DNA from: Isotricha intestinalis
Lineage: Eukaryota > Ciliophora > Litostomatea > Vestibuliferida > Isotrichidae
Assembly (NCBI GenBank): GCA_023807065.1
Contig: JAJJLU010000631.1
Location: 1 to 26,052, forward strand
DNA: 26,052 bases
Direction: 5' to 3'
Notes under the pieces: model-generated
Database searches by the model: none
Seen by the model: the letters and a program-made list of their open reading frames with translations, nothing else
What the model was told of the DNA's origin: nothing
Position numbers and translations under genes: made by a program
In this document: piece after piece, positions 25,656 to 26,052 of the stretch
Numbering within the stretch: position 1 is the first letter of the stretch
Layout of the letters: every line of letters starts with the position of its first letter

Positions 25656-26052
25656 AACACTCCAATTTCTTTAATTAATTTGATATTGTTATATGAAAAA
25701 GATTCTATTTTTTGTTTTATCTTATTATATTTTGATAGTTCAAATTCTGGGTTTTTATCTTTACTTATTTTATTTTTAACACTATTTTGAAAAAATTGGG
25801 TTATTTCAATTTTATTTTCATGATTATTATCACAAGAATACTTTATAAATATATTATAAAAATTATTGTTTTCATTTCTTTCGTATTTCAAAGATAAAAA
25901 AGGAGTTAAAGAACATTCTTCATAATAATTAATTTTATGAGAACTTAGTAAATTTTTGTTAATTTTTTTAACAAAATTATTATATATTTCTTTTTTCATC
26001 ATTTCTTTTGCTAAATTTAGAATTTTATTTTGTTTCTTTTTTTTACTTTTTA
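25646..26052 (-). CDS. partial ORF at window edge, probably 5' part of a broken gene
   Basis: 118 codons from the paired ATGs at 26002 to TGA at 25646. The same frame is open upstream to the window edge (16 more codons, Lys-rich), so the true start may lie outside. The protein has YEECSLTPFLSLKYERNENN followed by a Cys/His-containing segment (KYSCDNNHENKIEITQFF, which could be half of a zinc-binding unit) and a helical KQKIESFSYNNIKLIKEIG. The frame ends abruptly, and coding-like sequence goes on in another frame to about 24986, so I treat the gene as frameshifted. An intron is less likely because no other gene here needs one, although GTATGA at the break looks like a splice donor. Confidence 0.45.
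   Translation of the reverse strand, partial: KSKKKKQNKILNLAKEMMKKEIYNNFVKKINKNLLSSHKINYYEECSLTPFLSLKYERNENNNFYNIFIKYSCDNNHENKIEITQFFQNSVKNKISKDKNPEFELSKYNKIKQKIESFSYNNIKLIKEIGVLLV

Noticed and set aside
1..26052. tRNA, rRNA, snRNA genes or CRISPR-like arrays
   Set aside because: I looked for T-loop-like GTTCRA motifs with matching stems and for spaced direct repeats and found none that hold up; a covariance-model scan would be decisive.

Overview
This is very AT-rich eukaryotic DNA. It is densely packed with genes on both strands, and its proteins are rich in Asn and Lys. No gene needs an intron, and all three standard stops terminate genes (mostly TAA, with one TAG and two secure TGA). The first 28 bases are four copies of TCCCCAA, in the orientation expected of the C-rich telomere strand at a left chromosome end. 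The gene content points to a ciliate: a tiny-macrocysts-like PAS membrane protein, PDE6-delta, RING ligases with Cys-rich ectodomains, a TORTIFOLIA1/SPIRAL2-like microtubule protein and a DUF789 protein. A C4A2-type telomere, standard stops and extreme AT content would suit a litostome (rumen-type) ciliate. That assignment is inference.

Layout, left to right: telomere and subtelomeric spacer (1-556); giant PAS/multi-TM protein (+); HAD-like protein (+); spacer with a decayed multi-TM gene resembling the IP3-receptor channel domain; DUF789 protein (-); NBR1/p62-like PB1-coiled coil-ZZ-Ig-UBA protein (-); spacer with a minus-strand coding relic and a 135-bp Tc1/mariner-type inverted-repeat element; membrane RING-H2 ligase (-), divergent from a PP2C phosphatase (+); RING/coiled-coil protein (-), divergent from PDE6D (+); PH-domain protein (+); PP1-docking protein with a CBM48-like fold (-); TOR1/SPR2-like HEAT protein (-); RING pseudogene; unknown 361-aa protein (+); and a decayed minus-strand gene running off the right edge.

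There is no operon logic, as expected for a eukaryote. Several genes share short divergent spacers (97 bp between the RING-H2 and PP2C genes, 176 bp between the RING and PDE6D genes) that may act as bidirectional promoters. Functional themes are signalling (PAS sensor, PP2C, PP1 regulator, PH), protein turnover (two RING proteins, an autophagy-receptor-like protein) and cilia/microtubules (PDE6D, TOR1-like). Most long spacers hold recognisable decayed coding sequence. The strongest candidate for undescribed biology is the 279-aa protein at 19942-20781. It combines a glycogen-binding-like domain with SILK and RVxF PP1-docking motifs, which suggests a ciliate PP1 glycogen/amylopectin-targeting subunit of unusual design.
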